Assembly: GCF_000626715.1 (NCBI RefSeq)
Contig: NZ_AQRA01000005.1
Coordinates: 372,001-436,000, forward strand
Source of the DNA: Aquimarina atlantica
Lineage (GTDB): Bacteria; Bacteroidota; Bacteroidia; Flavobacteriales; Flavobacteriaceae
DNA: 64,000 nt
Reading direction: 5' to 3'
Part shown: piece after piece, positions 7,123-16,631 of the stretch
How positions within the stretch are numbered: position 1 is the stretch's first letter
Layout: every line of letters begins with the position of its first letter
Notes under the pieces: model-generated
Told to the model about the DNA's origin: nothing
Databases searched by the model: none
What the model saw: the letters and a program-made list of their open reading frames with translations, nothing else
Program-made: the position numbers and the translations under genes

Positions 7123-8661
7123 TTATTCAGATATTCTATATGGTTTTAGTTCTTCAAAGAAGATGTCATCATTAGGAACATCAAAATCCATACTTTTAAC
7201 ATTTAAGTTATTATCAGTATTGAATTTTACGGTTCCAAAACTAAACCAGGCATGTTTCTTATCCCAAACAATTTCCCAAACGTCATGATGCCAGTGCCGC
7301 AGCGTAGCAGATAAATCTGGAGTATGTTCAAATTTCATACGTAACTGGTCTTTTTCTAACGAGATTTTAATTTTTCCGTAGATATCAGACCTATAATCTC
7401 CTACTATTTTAGTTGGTGCAACAGAAGGTTTGGTATTTAACTCTCTTTTTTCTTTTCTTGTAGAGATTCGAGTGTCTTTTTTACCATTAGTATTTGCCTT
7501 TTTCAATAGTTTGGCAGACCAATCGATAGATGCTGTACCTAGAAATTGATCTAAAGCGTGGTAAGTTGCGGCTCTAATCGGGCTTTTCATACCATTAGTA
7601 AGTACTACAACCCCTAGATTTTCATCAGGAATTAAAGTAACTGCTGTAATCATCCCATCAAACCCTCCTGTATGAGCAGCACTAAGCCTTCCTTGATAAT
7701 CACTTAACCCCCATCCTAATCCATAGCTACTAAAATGCTTATTGAAATCATTTTTTGAAGTGTGATCTACTCTATAATTGTTATGAGGTGTCCAGATTAT
7801 ATTTCTGGTGTTTTTGGTAAGTAAGGTATCTTTATCGATACGACCGTGGTTTAGATTAAAGATCATCCATTTAGAAACATCTTTAACACTAGAAATAAGC
7901 CCGCCCATAGCTCCTATTTCTTCCCAATCTACCCAGTCGATAGGGATGTTTTTATCATTTTCACGACCATGCGGGGTGGCATAATTCTTTTTTGTATCGA
8001 GCTTTTTATATGATGTTATGGTTCTATCCATTCCCAGAGGATCTAGAATTCGTTCTTGTACATTTTCTCCCCAACTTTTTCCGGTTACTTTTTTTATAAT
8101 TTCTCCTGCAGTAATGTACATCACATTAGAGTATCCAAATCCAGCTCTAAAATCATGTGTTTTAGGAAGGTATTTAATTCTTTTTATTATTTCTTCTGAT
8201 GTTAGGTTTGCTTTATACCAGATCACATCACCACTAAATGTGCCAAGCCCTACACGATGACTTAATATATCTCTTATGGTAACTTCATTGCTTACCCATG
8301 GATCGTAGAGCGCAAAATATGGTAGATGCTTCTTTACTTTATCATCCCAGTTTAGCTTTCCTTCCTGTACCAGCATCCCGATAATAGTAGCTGTAAATGC
8401 TTTAGAATTAGATGCAATAGCATACAGCGTATTCTCATCAGGTTTTTCATTTTTTCCTTTTTCTTTTACCCCGTAACTACCACTGAAAACCAGTTTTCCA
8501 TCTTTAACAATTCCAATAGAAACACTTGGGATATCCCAGTCTTTTGCCATTTTAGCATAATATTCATCTAACTTTTTAAGATCAACTGTAGTGTCTGTTT
8601 GACTTAATATATTCGTTGTAGAAATCAGTAATACTGTAAATAACAGCAATAGTTTTTTCAT
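7123..8661 (-). CDS. Serine hydrolase of the beta-lactamase/penicillin-binding fold, exported
   Basis: A 512-residue protein with a signal peptide (about 1-21, cleavage after ILSQ). The beta-lactamase class C/esterase domain (about 28-375) carries all three motifs: SxxK with S84 and K87, YxN at Y177-S178-N179, and HTGG at 330-333. Family members hydrolyse D-amino peptides, esters or beta-lactams; the substrate cannot be read from sequence. A smaller C-terminal domain (about 415-510, KIVGDYRSDIYGKIKIS) resembles DUF3471, which often follows this fold in Bacteroidota. A basic linker of about 35 residues joins the two. The gene stands alone on the minus strand, with a hairpin downstream. A penicillin-resistance role is possible but not indicated. 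Confidence 0.88.
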   Translation of the reverse strand: MKKLLLLFTVLLISTTNILSQTDTTVDLKKLDEYYAKMAKDWDIPSVSIGIVKDGKLVFSGSYGVKEKGKNEKPDENTLYAIASNSKAFTATIIGMLVQEGKLNWDDKVKKHLPYFALYDPWVSNEVTIRDILSHRVGLGTFSGDVIWYKANLTSEEIIKRIKYLPKTHDFRAGFGYSNVMYITAGEIIKKVTGKSWGENVQERILDPLGMDRTITSYKKLDTKKNYATPHGRENDKNIPIDWVDWEEIGAMGGLISSVKDVSKWMIFNLNHGRIDKDTLLTKNTRNIIWTPHNNYRVDHTSKNDFNKHFSSYGLGWGLSDYQGRLSAAHTGGFDGMITAVTLIPDENLGVVVLTNGMKSPIRAATYHALDQFLGTASIDWSAKLLKKANTNGKKDTRISTRKEKRELNTKPSVAPTKIVGDYRSDIYGKIKISLEKDQLRMKFEHTPDLSATLRHWHHDVWEIVWDKKHAWFSFGTVKFNTDNNLNVKSMDFDVPNDDIFFEELKPYRISE

Positions 8662-8823
8662 GATATTAATTTTAGATAGTGTTTTGTGTGTTTTGAAAGG
8701 TAAATATAATTTATTTTAGGATGATACTAGAATGTTGTATCTCCTTTACACTAATATTCAAAAGATGATCGGGTATATAAGCAGTTTTGTCTAATCACGA
8801 ATTATAATTGGGTATACAGAGAG

Positions 8824-9555
8824 CTATTTTTTCAATAGTTTTCTGAAGGCTTCAGCATTGCCATGAAATAGATCATAATCAACATCTCCCTTGATTCCTT
8901 TTAAGTTTTTAAGGTCTGTACGTTGCCAGATAGTCCAGCCTTCACTTTTCCAGGTGTTAGGAACTTTCGGATCTTCTTTGGTATACGCAGCAATCCACAA
9001 TTTATATTTTGCAAAATCGGGATGATCAAGGTATTTAACACCAAAATAAAAATTAGAATAGATAATTGGGGTTACTCCCCATTCTTTTTCTACTGTTTGT
9101 AACCAGAGTAAGGTATTTTTTTGGTATTCTTTTTTGGTTACTGGAGCTTGAATCCCTAATTCTTCGAGATCTAAAACAGGAGGTAAATCTCCTGGCTCTA
9201 ATGTATCTACTGCGGCTATAAAATTTTGAGCTTGCTTTGTAGGATCATAACCGGTTTGATAAAAATGATAAGCACCTCGATAGATGCATTTACTTTTTGC
9301 AGCTGCTCTGTTTGTTTTAAACATAGGATCTTTAAAATCATCACCTTCTGATGCTTTGATGTACACAAAATTAACACCGTCTTTCTTAATATCATTCCAT
9401 TTGATATCTCCTTGGAAATGAGAAACATCCATTCCTAAAATAGAAGGATCTGTTTCGAGTCTTTGATTTTCTGAAGTACACAAATTGTTTTTATCTGTTG
9501 CACAAGAAAATAATACTAACGATAGTGTAAAAAGTTGAATGGTAATTTTTTTCAT
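8824..9555 (-). CDS. Glycoside hydrolase family 25 lysozyme, lipoprotein
   Basis: A 243-residue muramidase that cleaves the MurNAc-GlcNAc bond of peptidoglycan. A lipoprotein signal peptide ends at lipobox LFSC (Cys18), so the enzyme should be membrane-anchored outside the cytoplasm. The GH25 TIM barrel starts at LGMDVSHFQGDIKW (catalytic-site Asp43) and has the family's acidic centre at PVLDLEE (D129, E131). The length covers a single GH25 domain with no cell-wall binding module. The gene ends 162 bases upstream of the serine hydrolase gene and starts 49 bases from the stop of a membrane protein gene on the same strand, so these may be partly co-transcribed. A housekeeping or antibacterial role are both possible. 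Confidence 0.9.
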   Translation of the reverse strand: MKKITIQLFTLSLVLFSCATDKNNLCTSENQRLETDPSILGMDVSHFQGDIKWNDIKKDGVNFVYIKASEGDDFKDPMFKTNRAAAKSKCIYRGAYHFYQTGYDPTKQAQNFIAAVDTLEPGDLPPVLDLEELGIQAPVTKKEYQKNTLLWLQTVEKEWGVTPIIYSNFYFGVKYLDHPDFAKYKLWIAAYTKEDPKVPNTWKSEGWTIWQRTDLKNLKGIKGDVDYDLFHGNAEAFRKLLKK

Positions 9556-9604
9556 GAATTCTATTGGTTACGTCTTAAGAGTATTTAATTGTTTAAATTT
9601 TAGG

Positions 9605-10543
9605 TTAGTGTGGATCATGAGTTAGATCTTTGCCAAGTTTTTTTAAATTTTCCTCCTGAGCTTCTTCAATTTTACTTAATCCAGAAAAATGAAAAAACTT
9701 CTTAAGTAAGAAACTCATGAGATAAAAATATAATAGTGGCAGAATAAGGAAAAGAACAATGAGGTTACTAATCATGTTTATGATAAGTTTCATCAATTCT
9801 TTTTTACCTTCTTTTAAAATTTCAAAAGCTTCAGAAAATCCTTCTTCTGCATCAACGCTAACATCTTCGACTTTATCAACAACTGCATCTTCAACTTTTT
9901 TAAAAATGCCTATACCTTTATGACCTTTTTCTTTAGCTTTCTCTAATTGCCTGTTTTTTCGAGCTTCTTGTTTTGATTTAATATGCTTTTTCTTTGCATC
10001 ATATTTATTTTTAATAGATGAAAGATGCTCGTGTAACGAAGAACCAAGACTTAATTCCATAGTGTTAGATACATAGTGTATTCCATTAACATATAAAGAA
10101 AGCCCTGGGTTAATGAGCAATGCTATCATAAGTAGTTTTAAAGCTGTTTTTTTATATTTTTCGAAGAATATGCCTATAAGAAAAATCAAAGGAAGTACTT
10201 TAAAAAGTAATGATTTACCCATATTCACCAAAATAGTTTGAACTGCGATTACAATATTGGCAAAGGTTAAATAATTGATGGCCCGTGTAAAAATATCAGA
10301 AAGTTCTGTTGCCAGCCCTCCAACTAAGAGAATGCCCGAATTGTCAATACCTGCAGTAATACTTTTTAATTCCATGGCAACGCCAAGACCCAACATCATA
10401 TCTGCATTAATATTAGATAAAAAATCAATAGCTGGAGCTACTAGTATATTGCTGAATCCCAGAATGATAATAATCAAAGAGATGATGATAACCCAGATTT
10501 TATCATTTTTAATAAGACTGGATAGTGTTTGGTTAATATCCAT
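9605..10543 (-). CDS. Integral membrane protein with a charged central region, family unknown
   Basis: I do not recognise this 312-residue protein. Hydrophobic segments are visible at about 15-37, 85-105 (weaker), 112-125, 133-150 and 255-285. Between 165 and 250 lies a highly charged stretch rich in Lys and Glu (KKHIKSKQEARKNRQLEKAK), likely a cytoplasmic helical or coiled-coil insert. There is no signal-peptide cleavage site and no catalytic motif. It sits 49 bases upstream of the lysozyme gene on the same strand. A scaffold or channel-like role would be a guess. Confidence 0.7.
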   Translation of the reverse strand: MDINQTLSSLIKNDKIWVIIISLIIIILGFSNILVAPAIDFLSNINADMMLGLGVAMELKSITAGIDNSGILLVGGLATELSDIFTRAINYLTFANIVIAVQTILVNMGKSLLFKVLPLIFLIGIFFEKYKKTALKLLMIALLINPGLSLYVNGIHYVSNTMELSLGSSLHEHLSSIKNKYDAKKKHIKSKQEARKNRQLEKAKEKGHKGIGIFKKVEDAVVDKVEDVSVDAEEGFSEAFEILKEGKKELMKLIINMISNLIVLFLILPLLYFYLMSFLLKKFFHFSGLSKIEEAQEENLKKLGKDLTHDPH

Positions 10544-10708
10544 AGCAGTAGTAAAGTTGGTTTATTTTGTGTAGTTTAAAGGTAGAGAATTTTTGAAGTA
10601 AATTGTATAGGTATTTATACGTAATTATTGTGAATGTATTTGTATAACAGTGATTGCTATTTATCTATATTTTTCATGAAATGGAGCCTCACTTAATTAT
10701 ATAAATAA

Positions 10709-10743
10709 AGCCCCGTTACTTCTTATATGTTGTAACAGGGCAC
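10709..10743 (-). terminator. Hairpin terminator of the two-small-gene unit
   Basis: Arms GCCCCGTTAC (10709-10718) and GTAACAGGGC (10734-10743) pair with one mismatch around a loop of 15 bases. On the minus strand the hairpin is followed by TTTATTTAT. It lies directly after the stop of the 52-residue ORF at 10751, which supports that ORF being a real transcribed gene. Confidence 0.65.
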
Positions 10744-10750
10744 TACTACA

Positions 10751-10909
10751 TCATTTATCAAAAATGCGATGTCTGTCATTTTTACTTTCTACTCCTTTTA
10801 CTTCTGGAGGGTATAATGCTTTACTCATCGCTGTGATGTAATTAGATAGCCATTTTGCTAGTATTGTTGATATTTTTCTTTCTTTATTATTGGTAAGTTG
10901 TGTTTTCAT
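10751..10909 (-). CDS. Small 52-residue protein, unknown
   Basis: ATG at 10907-10909 and TGA at 10751-10753 on the minus strand. The protein is basic, without signal peptide or cysteine. It has a possible amphipathic helix (KISTILAKWLSNYITAMSKAL) and a polar tail ending in HRIFDK. It starts 23 bases after the stop of the 76-residue gene and is followed by a hairpin terminator, so the two look like a small operon. I do not recognise a family. Support comes from spacing, terminator and plausible composition only. Confidence 0.45.
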   Translation of the reverse strand: MKTQLTNNKERKISTILAKWLSNYITAMSKALYPPEVKGVESKNDRHRIFDK

Positions 10910-10932
10910 ATTATTAAATTTTAAACTGTTAT

Positions 10933-11163
10933 TTATGTGCCTGGTAATGATGCATATACAGGTGAGTTGATTTTTTTAAAAGAATTTGAGTAATTCTCTA
11001 TTCGTTCTTTTATTGTATAGCTCATGTCGTAACAATATCTATCGAGATTACTCGTATTAGTTGATTTGAGACGAAGAGTAATACTCATAGTTCCTGGTTG
11101 TACAATGAACTTTTCTGTTGCTGTGGTTTTACATAAAAACCATTGTGATTCATCATTTCTCAT
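10933..11163 (-). CDS. Small 76-residue protein, unknown
   Basis: ATG at 11161-11163 on the minus strand. The first half alternates as short beta strands (FIVQPGTMSITLRLKS); the second half is polar with two aromatic-rich patches (DRYCYDMSYTIKERIENY). There is no signal peptide, membrane segment or known motif. It is the first gene of a probable two-gene unit with the 52-residue ORF at 10751-10909. I do not recognise a family. Confidence 0.5.
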   Translation of the reverse strand: MRNDESQWFLCKTTATEKFIVQPGTMSITLRLKSTNTSNLDRYCYDMSYTIKERIENYSNSFKKINSPVYASLPGT

Positions 11164-11366
11164 GATTGTTGTTTTTAAAGATTAATAGAGCTGATAAGGC
11201 TATCTTATCAGTTTTTGTTTTTTTATGTTATATGTTAATTATGGTATGGGTGAGCTGTAAATTGATGGTAATTAGATGATTGAGGAATACCGTATTCCTT
11301 ATGATGTTTTACCAGAATATCCTTCAAAAATTTCTATATTGCTTATTCCAATTACAACTATAAAAG

Positions 11367-12233
11367 ATGGATAGTATATCGACAATTATTTTAGCTTTAT
11401 CTCTTATTATTATAATGTTAGGAATGGGATTATCGCTGGTTGTTGATGATTTTAGAAGAATATTTATATATCCTAAAGCAATACTGTTAGGATTGACCAA
11501 TCAAATACTAATTTTACCAGTATTAGGATTTGCATTAGCATCTTTATTTCCTATTCAACCCGAGATCGCAATCGGAATTATGATTTTAACTGCGTGCCCG
11601 GGCGGGCCAACATCTAATTTGATATCTCATTTGGCAAAAGGAGATATAGCATTATCTGTTACTCTTACTGCATTAAGTAGCTTTATTACTATTCTAACTA
11701 TACCTTTTATTATAAATTTTGCACTTCTTCATTTTTTGGAAGAGGGGCAAATGATTAAATTAGATGTAGTAACAACTATTGTTCAGATATTGGTAATTAC
11801 TATTATTCCTGTAGGTATAGGTATGTTAATCAGAAAATATAATGAACGATTTGCTTTAAAAATGGCTAAACCCGTTCGACGAGCTTCTGGAATTGTACTT
11901 ATACTTGTAATTGCAGGTATCACAATTAAAGAAAAAGATAATATTGTGTCGTATTTTCGACAAGCAGGAATGGTTGCCTTATGTTTAAATGTTATTACAA
12001 TGATTGTGGGGTATTATTCTGCTAAATTATTTAGTATTAAAGATAAAAGAGCGATATCAATCGCAATAGAGTCAGGAATCCAAAATGGAACTTTAGCAAT
12101 AACTATTGCTGTTGTCTTGCTTGAAAATACTTCGTTTGCAGTTGCTCCTGCAGTGTATAGCTTATTAATGTTTTTTACAGGAGGTATTGCTGTTTATTTA
12201 GGGATTAAGAAAAGTAATACTCAAGAAAATTAG
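11367..12233 (+). CDS. Bile acid:sodium symporter family (BASS) transporter
   Basis: A 288-residue polytopic membrane protein with about nine or ten hydrophobic segments. The BASS signature is clear at about residues 73-100: TACPGGPTSNLISHLAKGDIALSVTLTALSS (read here in parts, TACPGGPTSNLIS then LAKGDIALSVTLT). Members use sodium to take up organic anions such as bile acids, 2-oxo acids or sulfated compounds; the substrate here is not readable. A second conserved patch, AIAIESGIQNGTLAITIA near 231-248, also fits. The gene stands alone between minus-strand neighbours and is followed by palindromes and a terminator. Confidence 0.88.
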   Translation: MDSISTIILALSLIIIMLGMGLSLVVDDFRRIFIYPKAILLGLTNQILILPVLGFALASLFPIQPEIAIGIMILTACPGGPTSNLISHLAKGDIALSVTLTALSSFITILTIPFIINFALLHFLEEGQMIKLDVVTTIVQILVITIIPVGIGMLIRKYNERFALKMAKPVRRASGIVLILVIAGITIKEKDNIVSYFRQAGMVALCLNVITMIVGYYSAKLFSIKDKRAISIAIESGIQNGTLAITIAVVLLENTSFAVAPAVYSLLMFFTGGIAVYLGIKKSNTQEN

Positions 12234-12241
12234 CAGTACCG

Positions 12242-12258
12242 ATCCCGCAGTGCGGGAT
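12242..12258. repeat. GC-rich palindrome ATCCCGCA-G-TGCGGGAT
   Basis: Eight-base perfect arms around a central G, 9 bases past the stop codon of the BASS transporter gene. It lacks a T run and is richer in GC than its surroundings, so it looks more like a small dispersed palindrome than a terminator. Confidence 0.55.
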
Positions 12259-12381
12259 GTACATCCAAGAGACAGTAGGATGTACTAGCAATTGTGCTAC
12301 AGTACATACTATATGATATTGGTTCTGGTAGTAGAACCTTATACATTAGTTTTTTCAATATGTCAATGAACCTTATCAACA

Positions 12382-12412
12382 AAAAAAGACGCCTTATTAG
12401 GGCGTCTTTTTT
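12382..12412. terminator. Bidirectional hairpin terminator
   Basis: Arms GACGCC (12388-12393) and GGCGTC (12401-12406) are flanked by a run of A on the left and six T on the right. It is the most likely end of the BASS transporter transcript on the + strand. Confidence 0.75.
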
Positions 12413-12950
12413 ATATCTTATCTGTTTATAAGTTATACTCTTATAATTCTCTTTTGTATATAATAGACACCTTTTATGTTCACTCCAGAACAATACCTTG
12501 ATTGTTTACTAAAAAAACGGGTTAGTATATGTTGTGAATTACTTGGTGTCATTTCTAATTTTTTAGTTAAATATATGCTATCAATACTAATTTGGATTGA
12601 TAATTGTTTCGATGCAAAGATCAAAACATTTTTTTAAAAACCAAATGTTTTTTTAATTTATTTTATTGGTAATCAGGTTGTTATGTTTGTTTTTAGGCAT
12701 GAGAATTCCTGTCCGTTTTTCAACAGATTTTGGATATTCTTGCAATTGTCTGTCTCCCTGTTGCTTACTTTCCAAATGATATTTTTTATGTGCTAATTAG
12801 TTTCTATACATCTGTCTAATTTTTTTACTGAGTTTATTCGAATTATTTAATTTATCAGAGTAAAATGTGTTGCTACTATATAAGGTTCTATTCTTTAATA
12901 GGATTATTTCGACTAGATTTTTGTGCTTGTTTTATATCAAAAAGATGAAT

Positions 12951-12977
12951 AAAAAAAGCGTCCAATTTCTTGGACGC
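12951..12977 (-). terminator. Hairpin terminator downstream of the amidohydrolase gene
   Basis: Arms GCGTCCAA (12958-12965) and TTGGACGC (12970-12977) surround the loop TTTC. Seven A on the + strand side (12951-12957) give a U tract on the minus strand. It lies about 230 bases past the amidohydrolase stop and probably ends that transcript. Confidence 0.65.
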
Positions 12978-13205
12978 CTGAGTTATATTTAGTTTTTGTT
13001 TTAAATCATTTCAAAAAAAATCAAAAATAGCTATATAGCATCCTATATTGTAAGGATAATGTATGTATCCTACGAGACCCACATTGTTTATACAATGTTT
13101 TAGGATTAATATGTAGTCTATTATTTCTCATTTTGTTATGCAAATATTAATAGTTTCTTTATTGTTTTCCAAATATTTATAGAAATTAACTCTATTTTCA
13201 CATAC

Positions 13206-16200
13206 CTATTTCTTAATTCCGGGTAATCTATTAGGTTTTTTGGTTTGCCAATAAAAAGTTTCTGCTTTTTGTTTTTTTGGCCACACTTCATCCAATGTAT
13301 TTGCATTATACACTCTTCCATTTTTAATAACATGAGTTAGTGTATTTGTGTTTCTGATATTTTCTAATGGGTTTTTTGATAAAATTAAAATATCGGCTAG
13401 TTTTCCGGCCTCAATACTTCCCAAGTCATTATCTAATCCCAATGCTTCAGCACCAAGTGTCGTAGCAACTCTAAGCGCATCATGATTTTTCATTCCGCCA
13501 CTACCCACAGACCATAATTCCCAATGAAACCCGAGACCTTGTAATTGTCCATGACTTCCTATTCCTGCCAAACCACCTGCTTCTACCAAGTCTTTCATAA
13601 ATGCTGCGTGTTTTTTAAATACATGTTCTTCTTCCATAAACCAGCCTGGTCTTCTTCTTGATTTTTGTGCTAATTCTTCATAAGGTGTGAAATATTGTAT
13701 TTTTTGATCACTCCAAACATTCTCACGTGAGTAATAATAATTTTCTGCCCAGGGGCCACCATAGGATACTAATAGAGTAGGTGTTACTGCCATTTTAGAA
13801 TCTGCTACGGTTTTTACAACATCTTTATAGATAGGGTAAATAGGTAAGGAGTGTTCATGACCGGGATAACCGTCTAGGAGCTGGGTCATATTTAGTTTAA
13901 AATCTAATCCTCCCTCTGTAGTTGGCATTAGTTTTAATTCTTTTGCTGCCATCATAATCCATTGTCGGTGTTTACGATTACCCACCAAATACATTTTGAT
14001 ACTCTTGGTATTATAATATTCACTATACTGTTTTAGTATATCTTTGGCATGATCCAGGCTTTCGACTTGATATTTCCAAAACCCAACTCCCGGACCAGTA
14101 CTATATACACGTGGGCCATGGATCATACCAGATTCTACCATATCACTATAAGTAAGCACATCTGTTGTAGCGGTTTGCGGATCCCTGGTAGTGGTAACAC
14201 CATAGGCCAGATTCGCAGAATACATCCATACCTGGTTTTTATGTATGCCCCAATTAGGCCACATATGAGCATGGGTATCAACGAATCCAGGAACTAATGT
14301 TTTTCCAGAAACATCAATGATTTGGGTACCTGTAGGAATTGTTAAGCTTCCCGAAATACCAATAGCTTTAATCCTATTGTTCTCTATAAGAATATCTCCT
14401 TTTTTGATAACATCATATCCTTTCATAGTAACAATATGACCTCCTTGTAATAATAAAGTGCCTTTAGGAATATCCTTTTTATAATTTACTTTAATTTTAA
14501 ATTCCTCAGCTTCAAATTTTAGATCTTTCTTTTTTTCTTCATTTTCTTTCTTGTCTGTTTTTGTAGTATCAGATTTTCTCTCTGTTTCTTTAAGTTCTTC
14601 TTCTTTTTTCTTGGCAGCAGTTAAGCTATCAGTAAACTTTTTCCCTGCTTCCAGATCATACCTAAAATGACTTGCACCTAAGGACCAATGTACTTTTTTG
14701 CTATTCGAAGACCAGGTAGGAAACTCGCCTCCCATAATGGTTAATTTCATAGCAGGAAATGCAGCTCCGCTAACTTTAGCGACAGAAACCGAAGGTGTTT
14801 TACCATATCGAGGAATAATTACCGTATAAATATCATTATTAATTAAAGCGAGTGCAGTTTTTCCATCAGGAGAGATTTGTATTTCTGATGGTTTAGAAGC
14901 TTTACTTTTATCACGCCACCCTTCTTCTGCAGATGGTAGTGCATTAGAAATAAAACTATTATGGTTACTTTCATGATGATCTTTACCAAAAATATCTTGA
15001 GAACCATAAGTAGTGATTCCGGTTAATTTTAGATGCTCTTTTTCATCAGATCCATCCCAACGAATAGAAATTAGCCCTTTTTCATTGCTACTTAGATAAA
15101 TACGATTATCTATTTTGGTAAAATGAGGATTTTGCCTTCCTTTTGTTTTATCTATCATATTGATAGCACCTCCATTAGCATTTATCCATACTAAATCTTC
15201 TTGTGCTCTATTTGAAAATGGATTAATTGCATCATCATACGTTTGAGCTACTCCTCGATGAAATGCAATTCTATTTGAAGAATAAGACCAGGAAGGTTTT
15301 GTATAAATACCTGGTTGTTTGGTTAATTGTACAGGTGCAGAACGACCATCATGACTTACTTTAAATAAATGACCGCCTCCTTGTTTCCAGGTAGTGAATA
15401 CAATATGTTTTCCATCGGGAGACCAGGTAGGTTGCGCTTCTATAAAATTATTTGTAGTTAAACGCCTGGGAGTACCATTAGGTAAACTCATTACATATAA
15501 TCGATTCAATGCAGTAAATGCCAGTTTCGAACCATCTGGTGAGGGCTTGGCGTCACGAATCTGAGTTGCCAATACATTTTCTGTATCTTTTATAGGGTAT
15601 TTGAAAGCTAGTTTTGGCCCTAAATCAAGTCTTACATCAACTTGAAAAGGAATTTCTTTGGCAGTGTTGTTTTCTACGGAAACAGCATATATTTTTCCGC
15701 CATACGAAACAATCAGGTTCTTATTATCAGGAGTAAACGACATTGCCGGAAGTACTCCCAGAGGAGCAATCGATTCTTGCTCATCTCGTTGAACCGGGTA
15801 TGCTAACCATCGTTCTTTTCCTGTTTTTAAGTTTCGCAATACAAGCCCGGTTTCTTCTTCAAAACGAGTACCATACACTAACCAATTGCCATCATTAGAT
15901 AAAGTAGGAGTAAAAGCAGAACCATATCGAGAAGTTATTACTGCCATATCACCATCTTCCATGTCATAAGTCCCTATTTGATATTGTGGTAATTGTGCAT
16001 TGTAGTTCCATGAACCTTTACGCTGAGAGAAGTACAACAATTTACCATCTGCACTAAAAGCAGGATCAATAGCTTTAATATCTTTAGGTTTATCAAACAA
16101 TTGACCCCCAGAGCCACCTTCTTTATGATAAATATGTAGTTTAATATTTCTACGTCCTTTACCTCCTACAATATATTCGCCATCGGTAGTCCATTCCGCA

Positions 16201-16631
16201 GAAAAGAAATTGTGCTTTTCTTCTTTGGTAATCTGTTGATCTTCTTTGGTAGCAAGATCCAGAGTCCAGATATTATCAGAACCACTTTTATCCGAGATAA
16301 AAACCAGAGATTTACCATCAGGGCTATATCGGGGATGTACATCATATGCCATACCACTAGTAATTTGAGTTGCCTTACCACCACTAATTGGAATGGAATA
16401 GATATCTCCCATAAGATCAAAAACAATAGTTTTTCCATCCGGACTTACATCTAGCGAAATCCAGGTTCCCTGATCAGTTGTAAAAGATATTGTACGTTCA
16501 GGTTCTAAAGGAAGCTCCTTAGTTGCTTTTTTGATCGAATCTTTTTCTTTTTTAGCATTTTGAGAAAATGTAGTGAGCGTACATAAAAATAAAAATAGGG
16601 AAGTAACCCTTAAAATGATGTGTGAATTCAT
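13206..16631 (-). CDS. Exported beta-propeller (TolB-type) amidohydrolase
   Basis: An 1141-residue protein with a signal peptide (about 1-23, cleavage near TFSQN). Residues about 50-640 hold many WD40-like PD40 repeats recognisable by SPDGKxxxF-type motifs (SPDGKTIVF, SPDGKSLVF, SPDGKHIVF), forming two propellers. A Lys/Glu-rich linker follows (about 675-715), then an amidohydrolase domain from about 730 to 1110. The metal-binding HxH motif is in FVDTHAHMW near residue 783, and the late family signature LGSIEAGKLADILIL is near the end. The family hydrolyses amide or similar bonds; proteins of this architecture are thought to act on peptides or imide-like compounds, but the substrate is unknown. 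It stands alone on the minus strand. Confidence 0.9.
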   Translation of the reverse strand: MNSHIILRVTSLFLFLCTLTTFSQNAKKEKDSIKKATKELPLEPERTISFTTDQGTWISLDVSPDGKTIVFDLMGDIYSIPISGGKATQITSGMAYDVHPRYSPDGKSLVFISDKSGSDNIWTLDLATKEDQQITKEEKHNFFSAEWTTDGEYIVGGKGRRNIKLHIYHKEGGSGGQLFDKPKDIKAIDPAFSADGKLLYFSQRKGSWNYNAQLPQYQIGTYDMEDGDMAVITSRYGSAFTPTLSNDGNWLVYGTRFEEETGLVLRNLKTGKERWLAYPVQRDEQESIAPLGVLPAMSFTPDNKNLIVSYGGKIYAVSVENNTAKEIPFQVDVRLDLGPKLAFKYPIKDTENVLATQIRDAKPSPDGSKLAFTALNRLYVMSLPNGTPRRLTTNNFIEAQPTWSPDGKHIVFTTWKQGGGHLFKVSHDGRSAPVQLTKQPGIYTKPSWSYSSNRIAFHRGVAQTYDDAINPFSNRAQEDLVWINANGGAINMIDKTKGRQNPHFTKIDNRIYLSSNEKGLISIRWDGSDEKEHLKLTGITTYGSQDIFGKDHHESNHNSFISNALPSAEEGWRDKSKASKPSEIQISPDGKTALALINNDIYTVIIPRYGKTPSVSVAKVSGAAFPAMKLTIMGGEFPTWSSNSKKVHWSLGASHFRYDLEAGKKFTDSLTAAKKKEEELKETERKSDTTKTDKKENEEKKKDLKFEAEEFKIKVNYKKDIPKGTLLLQGGHIVTMKGYDVIKKGDILIENNRIKAIGISGSLTIPTGTQIIDVSGKTLVPGFVDTHAHMWPNWGIHKNQVWMYSANLAYGVTTTRDPQTATTDVLTYSDMVESGMIHGPRVYSTGPGVGFWKYQVESLDHAKDILKQYSEYYNTKSIKMYLVGNRKHRQWIMMAAKELKLMPTTEGGLDFKLNMTQLLDGYPGHEHSLPIYPIYKDVVKTVADSKMAVTPTLLVSYGGPWAENYYYSRENVWSDQKIQYFTPYEELAQKSRRRPGWFMEEEHVFKKHAAFMKDLVEAGGLAGIGSHGQLQGLGFHWELWSVGSGGMKNHDALRVATTLGAEALGLDNDLGSIEAGKLADILILSKNPLENIRNTNTLTHVIKNGRVYNANTLDEVWPKKQKAETFYWQTKKPNRLPGIKK

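Larger units (their letters stand above)
12234..13205. other. Long AT-rich spacer with three hairpins
   Basis: No convincing gene lies in these 972 bases. They hold a GC-rich palindrome at 12242-12258, a bidirectional terminator at 12382-12412, a second hairpin at 12958-12977 and a 7-base-arm palindrome at 13081-13098. Two short open frames with non-ATG starts (to 12493 and 12433-12624) have no recognisable content. Confidence 0.6.

Noticed and set aside
12433..12624. A 63-codon minus-strand frame near the 12382-12412 terminator
   Set aside because: It has only a TTG start, no recognisable motif and no promoter; most likely chance.
13022..13129. A 35-codon minus-strand ORF starting MRNNRLHINPKTLYKQ
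   Set aside because: Short, with no recognisable pattern and spanning a small palindrome; nothing supports translation.
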